Made by a program: the position numbers and the translations under genes
Source: Pelagomonas calceolata
Lineage: Eukaryota > Sar > Pelagophyceae > Pelagomonadales > Pelagomonadaceae
DNA length: 64,000 bases
Assembly: GCA_918797485.1 (NCBI GenBank)
Contig: CAKKNE010000001.1
Location: 3,410,001-3,474,000, forward strand
Reading direction: 5' to 3'
The notes under the pieces: model-generated
Told to the model about the DNA's origin: nothing
Databases searched by the model: none
Seen by the model: only the letters and a program-made list of their open reading frames with translations
In this document: piece after piece, positions 26,799-36,867 of the stretch
Position numbering within the stretch: position 1 is the first letter of the stretch
Layout of the letters: each line of letters begins with the position of its first letter

Positions 26799-29633
26799 AT
26801 GGCCTCCTCCTACAGAGTGAACCTCCTGGACGTACTGAGGACGCAAGCGAACAGCGAGCAGGAGAATCGCAGACGTGTCCTGCGCGTCTACGGCGGCCTC
26901 ATGGCCCTGACGCATCTCCTCGACGTCTGCGCGGCGGTCGCGCTCGTGGCCTGCTACGGCGGCTTCGAAACTAAAGCTGCCCTCCGGCCCTTCGAACGCT
27001 GGGACTTCGCCTTCGGCCACAAGGTCACGGACGTATTTTTTATGGCGCTCGCGCGGGCGATCGTCTTTCCGTTGCTGACACGTTTAGCTGTGCGGTGCGG
27101 TCGCCGGGACGGCTGCCTCTGCGCGAAGAAGCCCGCCGCACCGGAGGGCTACGCCGCGCTCGACGGCGAGGAGCGCACGGGCGCCGCCGCCGCCGCGGCT
27201 CTCTCGGCCGATCTCGCCGACAAGGACCGCCAGCGACAGAAGGCGCACGCCGCCGCGCGCAAGCACGCGATCCTCGGGCTACTTTTTGTCTTAGCGACGG
27301 GCATGCAGGTCTACGTGGGCGTCAAGCTCAACAACTTCGACTGGGGCCCACCCGCGGATTTTGAGGGCGACCGCGGCCGGGAGCGGCGGCGCACGAAGAC
27401 GGCGCAGATTCTGTTGGTCTGCGCGGGCGTGCTCTTCACGAATATTAGCGCCTGGCTCGCGCGGGAACTCGTGCGCGAGCTGACGAGGGATGACGGGCTC
27501 TACCTCCCGGAGGTCCACGCGCACCCGCTCGTCTACGACGCGACGCTCTCGCGGCACTGGTGCGACCTCTGCGGCACGCCTATTAGGAGAGGTGGCGCGT
27601 GGCGCTGCAAGTTATGCGATTTTGATTTATGCGTGCCGTGCGCGTCCCGCACGGATGCGGCGACGGTGGGCGAGCACGTACTGCGCGGTGACCGTGGGGC
27701 AAGGCGAGAAACAAACGTGTCGTCGTCCTCATACCTGCGCCGAGCTATAAGCCTCGCGGCGGGCCAGAAGGGGCTCCTCTTCGTCGCCCTCGCGCTCTTG
27801 GCATGCAATTCTGCTTTAGCTTTGGCCCTGCCCAAATATCAAGGAAGGATCGTCGACCGCGTTGTGAGGAAAGAACGAGGCGCCTTCCGCAACGCCGTCG
27901 TCCAGTACCTGTATTTGATGATTGCCCAGGGCCTGTGCCAGGCGGCGTACCAAGCCGCGTTCTCGGTAGTCTCTAGAAACATCCTGTTCGGCGTGCGCAC
28001 GACCTTGTTCAAATCCGTCATCCGGCAGGACACGGCCTTTTTTGATGGCACGACGTCCGGGCACCTCACTTCTAGATTAACAAACGACGCGCAAGTCATG
28101 ATGGCGCCCATCCAAGCTTCGTTAGCGTCGTTACTCTCGAACTCGATCATGCTTATTGGTGGAGTGACCATGTGTTTTGCGACGTCCTATGAGTTATCAA
28201 TGCTGGCCTTCGTCGTCGTCGGTCCGATCATGTACCTCTGGGACCTGTACGGGAACTGGTCCAAGAGCCTGTCGAGGCGCGTGTTAGCGGCCTGGGCCGA
28301 GGCCAACGCCGTCGCGACGGAGGCCCTGCACCACATCAGGACCGTAAAGGCCTTCGTGACGGAGGACACGGAGACAAAAAAGTACGACGAGGCCTGCGGC
28401 GAGGCGTTGAGGTTAGGTATTCGCGACGCGCTGGGTTTTGGCTTAACAAGCGCGTTGACGGGCTATTTAGATCTTGGCACTGGTGTCTTAATACTGTGGG
28501 AAGGTGGCCGAATTGTGCTGCGGGGCGACGGCTCCTTAACAATCGGCGAGCTCGTCACGTTTCAATTGTATTGGACTACCATGAACGCGGCCTACCAGGC
28601 GTTGCAGGGGCTCGTGACGTCGTTTACCCGGTCCGCGGCGGCCGCGGAGAAAGTTTTTTCACTCATAGACAGCCTGCCGGACATCTCGCCCGACGATGGC
28701 GAGGCGATTGACTGGGACGTGGACGGGAAGCTGAGCCTCGAGGACGTCGAGTTCCACTACGTCATGCGGCCCGACGCGAAAGTACTGAGGGGTCTGTCCC
28801 TGGAAATCGCGCCGCGGTCCGTTTGTGCCCTTGTGGGGCGGTCTGGCGGTGGCAAGAGCACGATCGTCTCGCTGCTCATGCGCTTCTACGACTGCCGTGG
28901 GGGCACACTCAAATTGGACGGGCGCGACGTGAGTTCATTGAACGTGAAGGCGTACCGCGGGCTGTTTGGGATCGTGGCCCAGGACACGCCGTTGTTCGCA
29001 CGAAGCATTCGCAAGAACATCGCGTACGGCCACCCGGGTGCCGATAAAGACGACGCCGACGCCGACGAGGACCTGGGCAAAGAAGTAGAGGCCGCGGCCG
29101 CGGAGGCGCAGGCGCACGACTTCATTTCTGAGATGAAGGACGCCTATCAAACGCGCGTCGGCGAGCGCGGCGGCCGCCTGTCGGGGGGCCAGCGCCAGCG
29201 CGTGGCCATCGCGCGCATTTTTTTGAGGCGGCCGAAGATCATTCTCCTGGACGAGGCGACGTCGGCGCTCGACGAGGACTCGCAGCAGGCGGTGCGGGCC
29301 TGTGCGCAAATCAACCAGTAAGATGCGCCGCGACATTTGATTTCCACACAGGTGCAGGCGTCGCTCGACGCGCTGATCCGGAAGGGCGACTCGACGGTCG
29401 TCCTCGTCGCGCATCGCCTCTCGACGGTGATGAACGCCGACAAGATCGCGGTCATCGCCGACGGCGGCGTCAAGGAGGAGGGGTCGCACGACGAGTTGTG
29501 TGAGCGGGGTGGCGTCTACGCGGGCCTCGTCCGGAAGCAGTTGACGAAGGCCGCGGCGGTCCTGGACCAGGGCAAGGAGGACGCGGTCGAGCGGGCCGCG
29601 GCGAACGACACGATCGACAAGCTGCTGGGGTAG
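26799..29633 (+). CDS. TAP/ABCB-type ABC half-transporter with zinc-finger insert
   Basis: Exons 26799..29291 and 29352..29633 give 924 aa. An N-terminal region with about four membrane segments (TMD0-like) carries, at residues about 254-281, a zinc-binding motif C-x2-C-x11-C-x2-C-x4-C-x2-C (CDLCGT ... RCKLCDFDLCVPC), as in ZZ/DC1 fingers. The six-helix ABC membrane domain follows (about 320-600, DTAFFDGTTSGHLTSRLTND). The nucleotide-binding domain has Walker A GRSGGGKST, Q-loop IVAQDTPLF, signature LSGGQRQRVAIAR, Walker B IILLDEATSALD and H-loop VLVAHRLSTV. Half-transporters dimerise; peptide, lipid or metal-conjugate export are all possible. The intron falls just after Walker B. Confidence 0.92.
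29292..29351 (+). mobile_element. Introner intron in the ABC transporter
   Basis: The octamers GTGCGGGC and GTGCAGGC (7 of 8) flank a 52-bp element from CTGTGCGCAAATCAA to TTTGATTTCCACACAG. It has a GT donor. Removing 60 bp joins QQA to VQASLDALI in frame and restores the D-loop region. Confidence 0.93.
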
Positions 29634-29767
29634 AGTTTTGTAAAGTCCTGTGGATACTTCGTTCTGGTGGTTTTTAGACAACTCATTATCACATATTCGT
29701 CGGTCGGCGGGATCGGAGGTAGGGGTCGCCGCCCGGTGACCGCGAGACGCGGCACAACGCGCGACCC

Positions 29768-30019
29768 TCACCCGGACTCGCGAGCACACAAACTTTGGAT
29801 CGCGTAGTAATCCGCCGCGATGCCCGAGAGTCCGAGGACGAAGAATGGCGCTTGTCGAATCCAAACGCTCGTCACGCCGCGCGGGACGGCGAGCGTTAGC
29901 GCTGCTCCGACGATCGCGCCGCTACCAAAGTATTTCATGCCGCTCAGGCTCGTACTTTCTCGCAGCATGCACGCCTCGTACGCCGCTTTCTTTCCGTCAC
30001 AGTTATCGCAGTCGTCCAT
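29768..30019 (-). CDS. Small two-TM protein with Cys-rich N-terminus
   Basis: 83 aa from ATG 30019. The start MDDCDNCDGKKAAYEACMLRE contains closely spaced cysteines (C-x2-C-x9-C), loosely like CHCH-type small organelle proteins. Two hydrophobic segments follow (YFGSGAIVGAALTLAVP; APFFVLGLSGIAADYYAI), then CARESG. It is possibly a mitochondrial or plastid inner-membrane protein. No family is assigned. Confidence 0.6.
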   Translation of the reverse strand: MDDCDNCDGKKAAYEACMLRESTSLSGMKYFGSGAIVGAALTLAVPRGVTSVWIRQAPFFVLGLSGIAADYYAIQSLCARESG

Positions 30020-30276
30020 GTCTTGTGTGAATAATCGATGGAACTACTCTCAGAGCGGTGCGTGCGTAGCTTGCCGCAGCGCTTAAGCTGCTCGAGGACG
30101 CACGCGGTGCACTCGTGAGCTGGGCCCACTGTCTCTGCTCTGCTGATGAGTGCTCTCCAGCGCAGGAAATGCAGTCTTATCCTTCTGAGGGCAGTGCGGC
30201 TGCGAGAAGACTGCCAGCCGGCCTCTGGAGTTAAGAGGCGCCAATTACAGCGTACACAAGACCTTTTTGGTGGGTT

Positions 30277-30300
30277 GCTAGTGCCTTACAGCACGCTAGC
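30277..30300. promoter_or_regulatory. Divergent-promoter palindrome, copy 10
   Basis: GCTAGTGCCTTAC-AGCA-CGCTAGC lies in the 477-bp gap between starts at 30019 and 30497. I see nothing else in the gap. Confidence 0.7.
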
Positions 30301-30496
30301 AAGCTGCAGCGGCGCAAGCCACCGCGAGCGGCCTAGCACGAAGCCCCCATCGACCAGGCACACAGCATTAGGTGTGTTCGAGTCTGACACGGCGCTACAA
30401 TAACGCGCGCTATATAATTTGGCGTCCAGAGAGCGACAACGCAGGCTGCTGAACTTGCAGTCAGTGTGCAGCGCCGCCGAGGCAGCGGTAGCAAGG

Positions 30497-31699
30497 ATGC
30501 CGGGACCAAGACGACGATGCAGCGGCCGCGCGCTGCTGCTTTGCATTTACACCACACATGCATTCCTCGCGCCCCCGCCGGCGCCGCGTGCGCCTCAGCT
30601 CAACGCGCTCGACAGCTTCATGGTAGGGCGTTTAGATGATATGAGAGGCACCTTCGACGAGCTCACGGCACGTTTAGCTGATCCGGACGTCCTCGACGAC
30701 CCCGACAAGATGCTCCAGATCTCGAAGCAGCGCGCCGACGCCGAGGAGGTCGTGAACACGTACCAAGAGTACGAGAACCTGGAAGAGGAGCTGTCGGGAG
30801 CGACGGAGATGTTCCAGGAGGCCGATGACCAGGAGATGAGAGAACTCGCAAGGGAGGAGGTCAAGGACCTTGAAGAAAGGATCAAGGCTACCGAGGACCG
30901 ACTAGCTTTACTGTTAATCCCCAAGGACCCCATGGACGAGAAGAACGTCATGCTGGAGATCCGCGCGGGGACGGGCGGCGGCGAGGCGGCCATCTGGGCT
31001 GGCGATCTCGTGGAGGCCTATACGAGGTACGCGAAGACGCAGGGCTGGCAGACGCGCGTCGTGGATGCGTCGCCGGGCGACGACGGCGGCTACCGGCAGT
31101 ACACGATGGAGGTGACGGGTCAATCAGTTTATAGTAAGCTGAAATTCGAAAGTGGCGTGCATAGGGTTCAAAGAGTACCAGCGACCGAAAGTCAGGGCAG
31201 GGTGCACACGTCGACCGCTACATTGGCCATCATGCCGGAAGTTGATGATGTCCAAATTAAGATTGATCCCAAGGATATTAGTATGACGACGGCGCGGTCG
31301 GGCGGCGCGGGCGGCCAGAACGTCAATAAGGTCGAGACGGCCTGCGACCTCATGCACCACCCGACGGGGATTCGGATTTTTTGCACGCAGGAACGGACGC
31401 AGCTCAAGAACAAGGAGCTGGCGATGCAACTACTCCGGTCGAAGTTGTTTGAATTGGAGCAGGAAAAACAGGCCGCCGAGATCAAGGAACAGAGGTTGAT
31501 GCAGGTCGGCACCGGTGGTAGATCCGAGAAAATACGCACCTACAACTGGAAAGACAGTCGGTGCACGGACCACCGGCTCGGGCAGAACTTCAACCTCGAC
31601 AAGGTCCTGGCCGGGGAGTTAGAACCGGTGGTGGCCGCCTGCGTCGCCATGGACGAGAAGGAGAAGCTCGAGCAGCTCGCGAAGGAGGCCATGGCATAA
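30497..31699 (+). CDS. prfA: Peptide chain release factor 1, organellar (probably plastid)
   Basis: 400 aa from ATG 30497. The presequence [23 protein letters not shown] has a hydrophobic signal core, an Ala-Phe junction and a Pro-rich transit region, the bipartite pattern of stramenopile plastid proteins. The mature part is standard RF1: a helical N-domain, [20 protein letters not shown], the anticodon-recognition region ([18 protein letters not shown]), and the GGQ peptidyl-hydrolase loop [15 protein letters not shown]. The C-terminus [20 protein letters not shown] and LGQNF matches RF1. It terminates organelle translation at UAA/UAG. Confidence 0.93.
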   Translation: MPGPRRRCSGRALLLCIYTTHAFLAPPPAPRAPQLNALDSFMVGRLDDMRGTFDELTARLADPDVLDDPDKMLQISKQRADAEEVVNTYQEYENLEEELSGATEMFQEADDQEMRELAREEVKDLEERIKATEDRLALLLIPKDPMDEKNVMLEIRAGTGGGEAAIWAGDLVEAYTRYAKTQGWQTRVVDASPGDDGGYRQYTMEVTGQSVYSKLKFESGVHRVQRVPATESQGRVHTSTATLAIMPEVDDVQIKIDPKDISMTTARSGGAGGQNVNKVETACDLMHHPTGIRIFCTQERTQLKNKELAMQLLRSKLFELEQEKQAAEIKEQRLMQVGTGGRSEKIRTYNWKDSRCTDHRLGQNFNLDKVLAGELEPVVAACVAMDEKEKLEQLAKEAMA

Positions 31700-31840
31700 C
31701 TATCCACATTTATTACTTCCGAGTCGCGGCGATGACGCGTCGATATGGCCTCGCGTCGGTGGCGTGGAGGTGTCGCCAGACGCCGTCGACGCGGCCGCGC
31801 GAGAGTCTCGGTCGCGCCCGCGCCGCCGCCGACGCGAGCC

Positions 31841-33250
31841 TCAGACCCCGACAACCTCCCGCCGCCACGCGTCCATGACCGCCCTCAGGTCAAGTCGATC
31901 ATCTGTCGCACCAGCATGGCCCGCGCCCTCGACGAAGTGTAATCTCGGTAAACATTGTGGTGGCGCGTCCCGCGCGATCCGTCTCGCTTCTTCCTCCGCC
32001 GGTACCCTTAAATCCGCCGTGCCCGCTACTATCAAAAGGGGCGCCGTCTGCTTTTGCAGCGCATCGGCGGAGCCCGCGGCGATCGACGGCCCGACCCACT
32101 CGCGCATGCGGTGGCGGCAGGCTGATGCCGGCAAGGCGAGCCGTTGCGGCAGCTCGCCAACGACGCGCCACGCGTAGGCCTCCCGATCCTCGCCTTCTAG
32201 CAGTGGAGACGTTTCGCCCGTCGCTATCCTCCGCAGCGTCGTGTCCAGCTGGCCTCTGTCCAGTAATTGATAAGACGACAGCGCGATGACCAACGCCAGC
32301 ACGGGGTCCGGAAGCCGAACGAGCTTGGATCGGGCGCCGCCCAGCGCCGTGCGGTCCCCGCCCGTCGCCGGCGAGACGAGGACTGCGCCGGCGACGCTAC
32401 TCCGGGCCGCGACGTCCAACGCGACGCCCGCGCCCATGGACTCGCCGAGCACGAAGACGGGCCTCTCCACTTTCTTCAGCAGTCGCGACGCCTCCGCTCT
32501 CAGCGCCGCCTTCTCGACCTCCTCGACTGCTGTATTGACCCAGTCCTCGTAGCTGCCGCGGCAGTTCGCCGGCAATACCAAACACCGCAGGTCGTAGGCC
32601 TCGCCGAGCTCCGGGTACTGCATCCACGCCGTCACCGACGAGCCGTCCAGCCCCGGCAAAACCAAAAGCAGCGGCTTGTCTGATGCGTCGCCGTCGCGCG
32701 CGAGGCCGAATTCTGATAGAGGGTCGAACCAGTACGGCGCGCTCGGTTTCGTTACATAAGATTGCAGCGCATCGGCGGCGTTCCCAACCAGAAACTCCGT
32801 CGCCTGCTTCCAGAAGCCCGCCCGTCCTCGACAGTCGAAGGACACCTCCCAGCGCATCTCGCAGCCGTTTTCTGTTTGTGAGAAGGCGACCAATCCAGTA
32901 TGCGAGCCGTTCACAACATCTAAACCGAGCAGGGGGCCGGGGTCGCTCACGCGGTAACGCGCGACCAATTCCTCGTCGGCCGTCTCGTCGACGTACGCGA
33001 GCTCCTCGCGCAGTCCCGCGGGGACGAGCGTTCTTGCTGATGGCAGCTTCGCGTCCGCCGGCTCGCGCAACACAAGCGCCGGGATGCCGCCGCCGCTCGT
33101 CCAGCTGTAGTCGAGCCAGGCTTCCCTGGCGTGCTCCGGTGAGACGCCGTCGAGCTGTCGCGTGACCTCGACGTCGACGCGTTTGACCACGGGCGGGCGC
33201 TGCAGCGCCGTCGTTTGTACTGCTGCGGCGAGGAGTGCGAGTCTTTGCAT
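31841..33250 (-). CDS. Organelle-targeted SRPBCC plus alpha/beta-hydrolase protein
   Basis: 469 aa from ATG 33250 (MQRLALLAAAVQTTALQRPP), a targeting leader. Residues about 22-175 look like a polyketide-cyclase/SRPBCC lipid-binding domain (VDVEVTRQLDGVSPEHAREAWLDY ... GCEMRWEVSFDC). Residues about 195-469 are an alpha/beta hydrolase: LLLVLPGLDGS, nucleophile elbow VLGESMGAG, acid in GTADLRVPAEE and His in VEGAGHAG. The hydrolase part resembles plant phytyl-ester-synthase-type plastid enzymes. A lipid or pigment-ester substrate is inferred. The gene is convergent with RF1. Confidence 0.8.
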   Translation of the reverse strand: MQRLALLAAAVQTTALQRPPVVKRVDVEVTRQLDGVSPEHAREAWLDYSWTSGGGIPALVLREPADAKLPSARTLVPAGLREELAYVDETADEELVARYRVSDPGPLLGLDVVNGSHTGLVAFSQTENGCEMRWEVSFDCRGRAGFWKQATEFLVGNAADALQSYVTKPSAPYWFDPLSEFGLARDGDASDKPLLLVLPGLDGSSVTAWMQYPELGEAYDLRCLVLPANCRGSYEDWVNTAVEEVEKAALRAEASRLLKKVERPVFVLGESMGAGVALDVAARSSVAGAVLVSPATGGDRTALGGARSKLVRLPDPVLALVIALSSYQLLDRGQLDTTLRRIATGETSPLLEGEDREAYAWRVVGELPQRLALPASACRHRMREWVGPSIAAGSADALQKQTAPLLIVAGTADLRVPAEEEARRIARDAPPQCLPRLHFVEGAGHAGATDDRLDLRAVMDAWRREVVGV

Positions 33251-33312
33251 TGCTTTAGCGCAGCTAGCTCAGGCTGCAGGCTGAGCTTTGAGATGCTATT
33301 GTGAAGCCTCGC

Positions 33313-33328
33313 GATAGCTAGCACTTGC
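33313..33328. promoter_or_regulatory. Divergent-promoter palindrome, copy 11 (partial)
   Basis: GATAGCTAGCACTTGC, with a second CAGCTAGCTCAG at 33258-33269, lies in the 401-bp gap between starts at 33250 and 33652. Only the arms are kept. An A8 run lies at 33457. Nothing else is seen. Confidence 0.4.
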
Positions 33329-33651
33329 AACAACTTGCTCGCTCGATTAATGCGATGAGAAATAGCGCACGAAGCGATTCAGTTGGCTGCGAAACGCACG
33401 AATGTGATGGTGGGCCAATTAGCTGGCAGGCTTGGAGCCAGCCTCTTGCTTGCCTAAAAAAAAATTCGAACGGAGAAAGGAAAACTCATCGGACGCTTGC
33501 GGGAGAGGCGTGGAGGCAACTTCCGGGTGCTTCGGGTAGGCAGACACACTAGGCTTGAGATTGCTGTGCCTGAAGTAGCAGCACCGAGCTGAGCGGCTGC
33601 CCCGCCGACGCCAGAACTGCCATTTCTCGTTCCGGGCATTCATTCAGTAAC

Positions 33652-35645
33652 ATGCGGTCATTTCTCGTGCATGCCGTCCTCTTCGGACTCGGCACCAGCC
33701 TGCGGATGCCGAGAGGGCTCCTGCTCAGGCGCCCATCTAACGCACCGACAGCGACCCGTGCCGCGGCGGTCGCGGAGATCTCGAGAGACGAAGATTTGGT
33801 AGCAAATGCACCCGAACTGCTCTTCACGCCGCTGGGCCCGCGCAAGGCTTTAAACCCCCTCTCGCCGGAATCAGCAACAAAGAACGCCCTCAGCGGCTTC
33901 GCCGTGTCGCTGGCGATGATCCCCGAGGCTGTGGCATTTGCCTTCGTCGCTGGCGTTTCCCCCATCGTGGGCCTCCAGACGACGGCCGTTTTAGGATTTG
34001 TGGCGGCGGCTTTTGGTGGGCGCGGCGGCATCACGACGGGCGCGTCGGGCGCGTGCGCCGTCGTCGTTGCCGGTTTGGTAGCATCACACGGCGCGTCGTA
34101 CCTCTCGGCGGCGGTGGCGCTCGCCGGTTTAATACAAGTGTCGCTCGGCGTCTTGGGCGCGGGCAAGTTCATTCGATTGGTGCCGCACCCGGTGATGTTG
34201 GGGTTTGTGAACGGTTTGGCAGTAGTGATGACCCGGGCCCAGTTGCGCCACTTCCGGGCGCCGCTCGCCTGTGGGTTGGCGAGCCCCGAAGCGCTGGCGA
34301 TGGTCGGTTTAACTTCATTAACGATGGGCTTGGTGCGGCTCGTGCCGCGGCTGACGCGGGCCGTGCCGCCGACGCTGGCAGCAGTGTCTCTGGTATCTGT
34401 GCTGTCGTCAGTGTTAAAACTGCCCGCGACCACATTAGCCGATTTGGCGGGCAAGGAGGCCTTCGCCGGCGGGTTGAAAGTCCTGCCTTCGTTCAAGGTA
34501 CCGGCGGCCTTCTCGGCTTTGAAGACCGCACCGGCTGCGTTCCTCAAGGTGGTCCTGCCCTACGCGGCGACGATGGCGTGCGTCGGCTTGGTGGAGTGCT
34601 GTGTGGAAATCAACCAGCGCTGGCTCCGTACGCCATCGAGCAGATATCATGAAGATGGCGTGGAGGTCGACGAACGCGCCGTAAAATTTTGATTTCCACA
34701 CAGGTCGAGAGCCTGCTTACGTTACAATTAGTGGACGGCATCGCCGACGACGGTAATAGAGGCTCCACGCGCCAGGAGTGCATCGGCCAGGGCCTGGGCA
34801 ACTTAGCCTCGGGCCTGACGGGCGGCCAGGGCGGCTGCGCTTTGATAGGACAGTCGCTGATCAACGTGGAGGCTGGAGGTACGTCGCGCCTGAGCGGTAT
34901 GGTTATGGCTGGTGGCCTCGCCGCGGGCCTCGTCTCGGCCGCGCCACTGCTTGGCCCTGCGTGGAAATCGACCAGTGCGTCGGGTGCACCCGATAATTCT
35001 TCACTACACAGGCTTGGCCGGATCCCCATCGCCGCGTTGGTAGGTGTCATGCTCCTCGTGTGCAAGCAGACCTTCTCCTGGTCGTCATTACGCTTGATCA
35101 ACAAGATTCCAAAAGTGGACCTATTTACGATCGCGCTCGTGTCCACGGTCACCGTCACCAAAGATTTAGCTCAAGCTGTGTTCTACGGCGTCGTCGCGTC
35201 GGCTCTAGGCTTCGCCTGGAAGCAATCCACGAGGATCAAGGCGACGTCATCCGTGCCTACCGGAGGCTGGAAGACGTATGCTGTCGACGGGCCCCTCTTC
35301 TTCGGGAGTACGTCGACGTTCTCCAATCAGTTCGACCCGAAGAGCGATCCGAATGACGTCATCATCGACTTCAAGTCTTCACGAGTCGTGGACCACTCGG
35401 CGCTGGAGTCGATCAACGAGCTCGCGCGCAAGTACGGCGACCTGTCGAAGAAGGTTCACTTGCGGGGCCTGTCGTCGGACTGCTACCAGCTGCTGGAGCG
35501 GCTCAACGGTGCCTCGACCGATTACGAGCTCATGGAACCCAGTTCAGAGGACCCGATCTACGAGGTCGCCGAGGACTACTCCAAGTACGGGACGATATCC
35601 GTGCCGCGGAAGGACGCGGCGCCTCCCGCTGAGCCGGAGGAGTGA
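33652..35645 (+). CDS. SulP-family anion (sulfate/bicarbonate) transporter with STAS domain
   Basis: Three exons (33652..34590, 34704..34948, 35012..35645) give 605 aa. A targeting or signal leader precedes the SulP membrane domain: NALSGFAVSLAMIPEAVAFAFVAGVSPIVGLQT is the classic first motif, followed by GGRGGITTGASGACAVVVAG, GLVESLLTLQLVDG and GQGLGNLASGLTGGQGGCALIGQSLINVEAGG. The C-terminus is a STAS domain (FGSTSTFSNQFDP, VIIDFKSSRVVDHSALESI). It resembles the bacterial/algal BicA/SulP group. Substrates in the family are sulfate, bicarbonate or other anions. Both introns are introners. Confidence 0.92.
34591..34703 (+). mobile_element. Introner intron 1 of the SulP gene, full terminal repeats
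   Basis: The octamers GTGGAGTG and GTCGAGAG (6 of 8) flank a 105-bp element with perfect 15-bp inverted ends CTGTGTGGAAATCAA / TTGATTTCCACACAG. Inside are ACGCCATC and GATGGCGT, an inner inverted repeat. It has a GT donor. Splicing gives GL-VESLLT in frame. Confidence 0.95.
34949..35011 (+). mobile_element. Introner intron 2 of the SulP gene, exact 8-bp duplication
   Basis: The octamer GCTTGGCC occurs on both sides without a mismatch. The element is 55 bp, CTGCGTGGAAATCGA to TTCACTACACAG. It has a GC donor. Splicing gives APL-LGRIPIA in frame. The left half shares CCAGTGCGTCGGGTGCA with the introners at 38433 and, more loosely, 43478. Confidence 0.95.
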
Positions 35646-36096
35646 GGTCCTCGCGGTAAGTTTTCTAAGTAAGCGTTTCCACGGGCGGCGCGCGCTTCGA
35701 CGCGCGGCGCATTGAGGGCAAAGCGGTCGGGAAGAGCCGTCCCGGCGAGACCCCTGGACCCGTGCGCGCGACCGACCCATCGCGTCGATTTGCGTCGGTT
35801 GGCTCGTGGCTCGCGCGCGCGCCGCCTGTTCCCGCCAGAAGAATTGACAGAGCTGTCAAAGCCGCCCGCCAATATACACCAAAAATAAAAAAAGACCTCA
35901 ACGTAAGTACCCGCGTGGACTTCAAATGCAAACGTCGACCAGCGGCGGACCGCAGCGCGCGCACGGGGCAGCCCGCTCGGCACGTAAGGCAGCAGCTTGG
36001 ATCCCCCGCTGCGTTCTCCTTCGCTGCGTTCTCCTTCTGTCCGCAACGACGCGCTGACGGCGCGAGTGTGCAGCGGCGCGCCGACCGCAGGCCAAA
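35646..36096. other. Tandem intergenic region, no palindrome
   Basis: This 451-bp gap between SulP and the small membrane gene has no copy of the recurring promoter element. It contains the inverted repeat TTGACAGAGCTGTCAA at 35844-35859 and an A-rich tract at 35878-35896. I see no gene. Confidence 0.45.
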
Positions 36097-36677
36097 ATGT
36101 ACGACCTCGCGATGACCATCTACTTCGGCATGTACGGCGCCACGATGACGACGAACAGTGAGCTGTTCTGGGGCCCGGACAGCATCATGATGCTGCCCGC
36201 ACGTCGCTGTGTGGAATCAAATTTCGGGCGCCCCATGCCATCGACGCGACGTTGTCCTTCTAGTCGCGTCGGCTCGATGGCGTGGAGTTCACGATTACCT
36301 CACTCACTGCTTAATTTCCACACAGTACATGAGCTCGGCCGCGGACGCGCAGAGCGCCTTCTTCCAGCGCATGACGGGCCTCGGCTTCGCCATCATGTCG
36401 CTCGGCTACGCCAAGTGCGGGGTCTCGAAGGACGCCTGGATCAAGCAGACGATGCTCTTCCACGTGGGTACCTGTGTGGAACTCAACCATTGAGAGTTAC
36501 CGGGACGCCTGAAATTTGATTTCCACACAGGTCGTCTCGACTCCGATCTTCTTCCTCCAATGCGCGAGCGATGACGGCACCTCCTTCACGCCGTGGGTGT
36601 GGTATTTGCAGATCGCCATCAACATCGTACTCGCTGGATGGGGCTACACGGAAATGACGAAGTCCAAGACGAAGTAG
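36097..36677 (+). CDS. Small multi-pass membrane protein, three exons
   Basis: Exons 36097..36198, 36326..36463 and 36531..36677 give 128 aa. Three or four hydrophobic stretches: LAMTIYFGMYGATM, MTGLGFAIMSLGYAKCG, QTMLFHVVSTPIFFLQC and VWYLQIAINIVLAGWGY, with a basic C-terminus (TKSKTK). It is reconstructed across two introners; all splice junctions are in phase. The family is not recognised. It is in tandem with SulP without the promoter palindrome in the gap. Confidence 0.72.
36199..36325 (+). mobile_element. Introner intron, long copy in reverse orientation
   Basis: The element (119 bp) runs from CTGTGTGGAATCAAATTT to TTAATTTCCACACAG. Its left end continues TCGGGCGCCCCATGCCATCG, the reverse complement of the right end of the introner at 25928, so this copy is inserted in the opposite orientation but still spliced. 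The donor is GC; the target octamers have diverged. Splicing gives MMLP-YMSSA in frame. Confidence 0.85.
36464..36530 (+). mobile_element. Introner intron, short copy
   Basis: The octamers GTGGGTAC and GTCGTCTC (4 of 8) flank a 59-bp element, CTGTGTGGAACTCAA to TTGATTTCCACACAG. It has a GT donor. Splicing gives MLFH-VVSTP in frame. Confidence 0.88.
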
Positions 36678-36867
36678 GCTCACCAGCACGCCGCCGCGGG
36701 ACTCTCGGAGGAGAGTTTAACCCCGCGGCGCCCCCACCGTCTCCTGTGCGCGCGCACAACTTCGCCTCGACTAACTCCTCTTCAAAAAACAAATTTGTTT
36801 CCACATAACCCGCGAGGTCCTGAACTCGAGTCCTGAACTGGAACGTAAATTTACACTAGACCGGTAC

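Noticed and set aside
29516-29755. Small minus-strand frame after the ABC transporter
   Set aside because: It overlaps the transporter's C-terminus and its composition is a shadow of that gene.
34591-35011. Reading the SulP gene as two or three separate short genes
   Set aside because: The pieces fit one SulP protein exactly when the two introners are removed.
35576-36046. 156-codon minus-strand frame in the SulP downstream gap
   Set aside because: It overlaps the end of SulP and has low-complexity composition without motifs.
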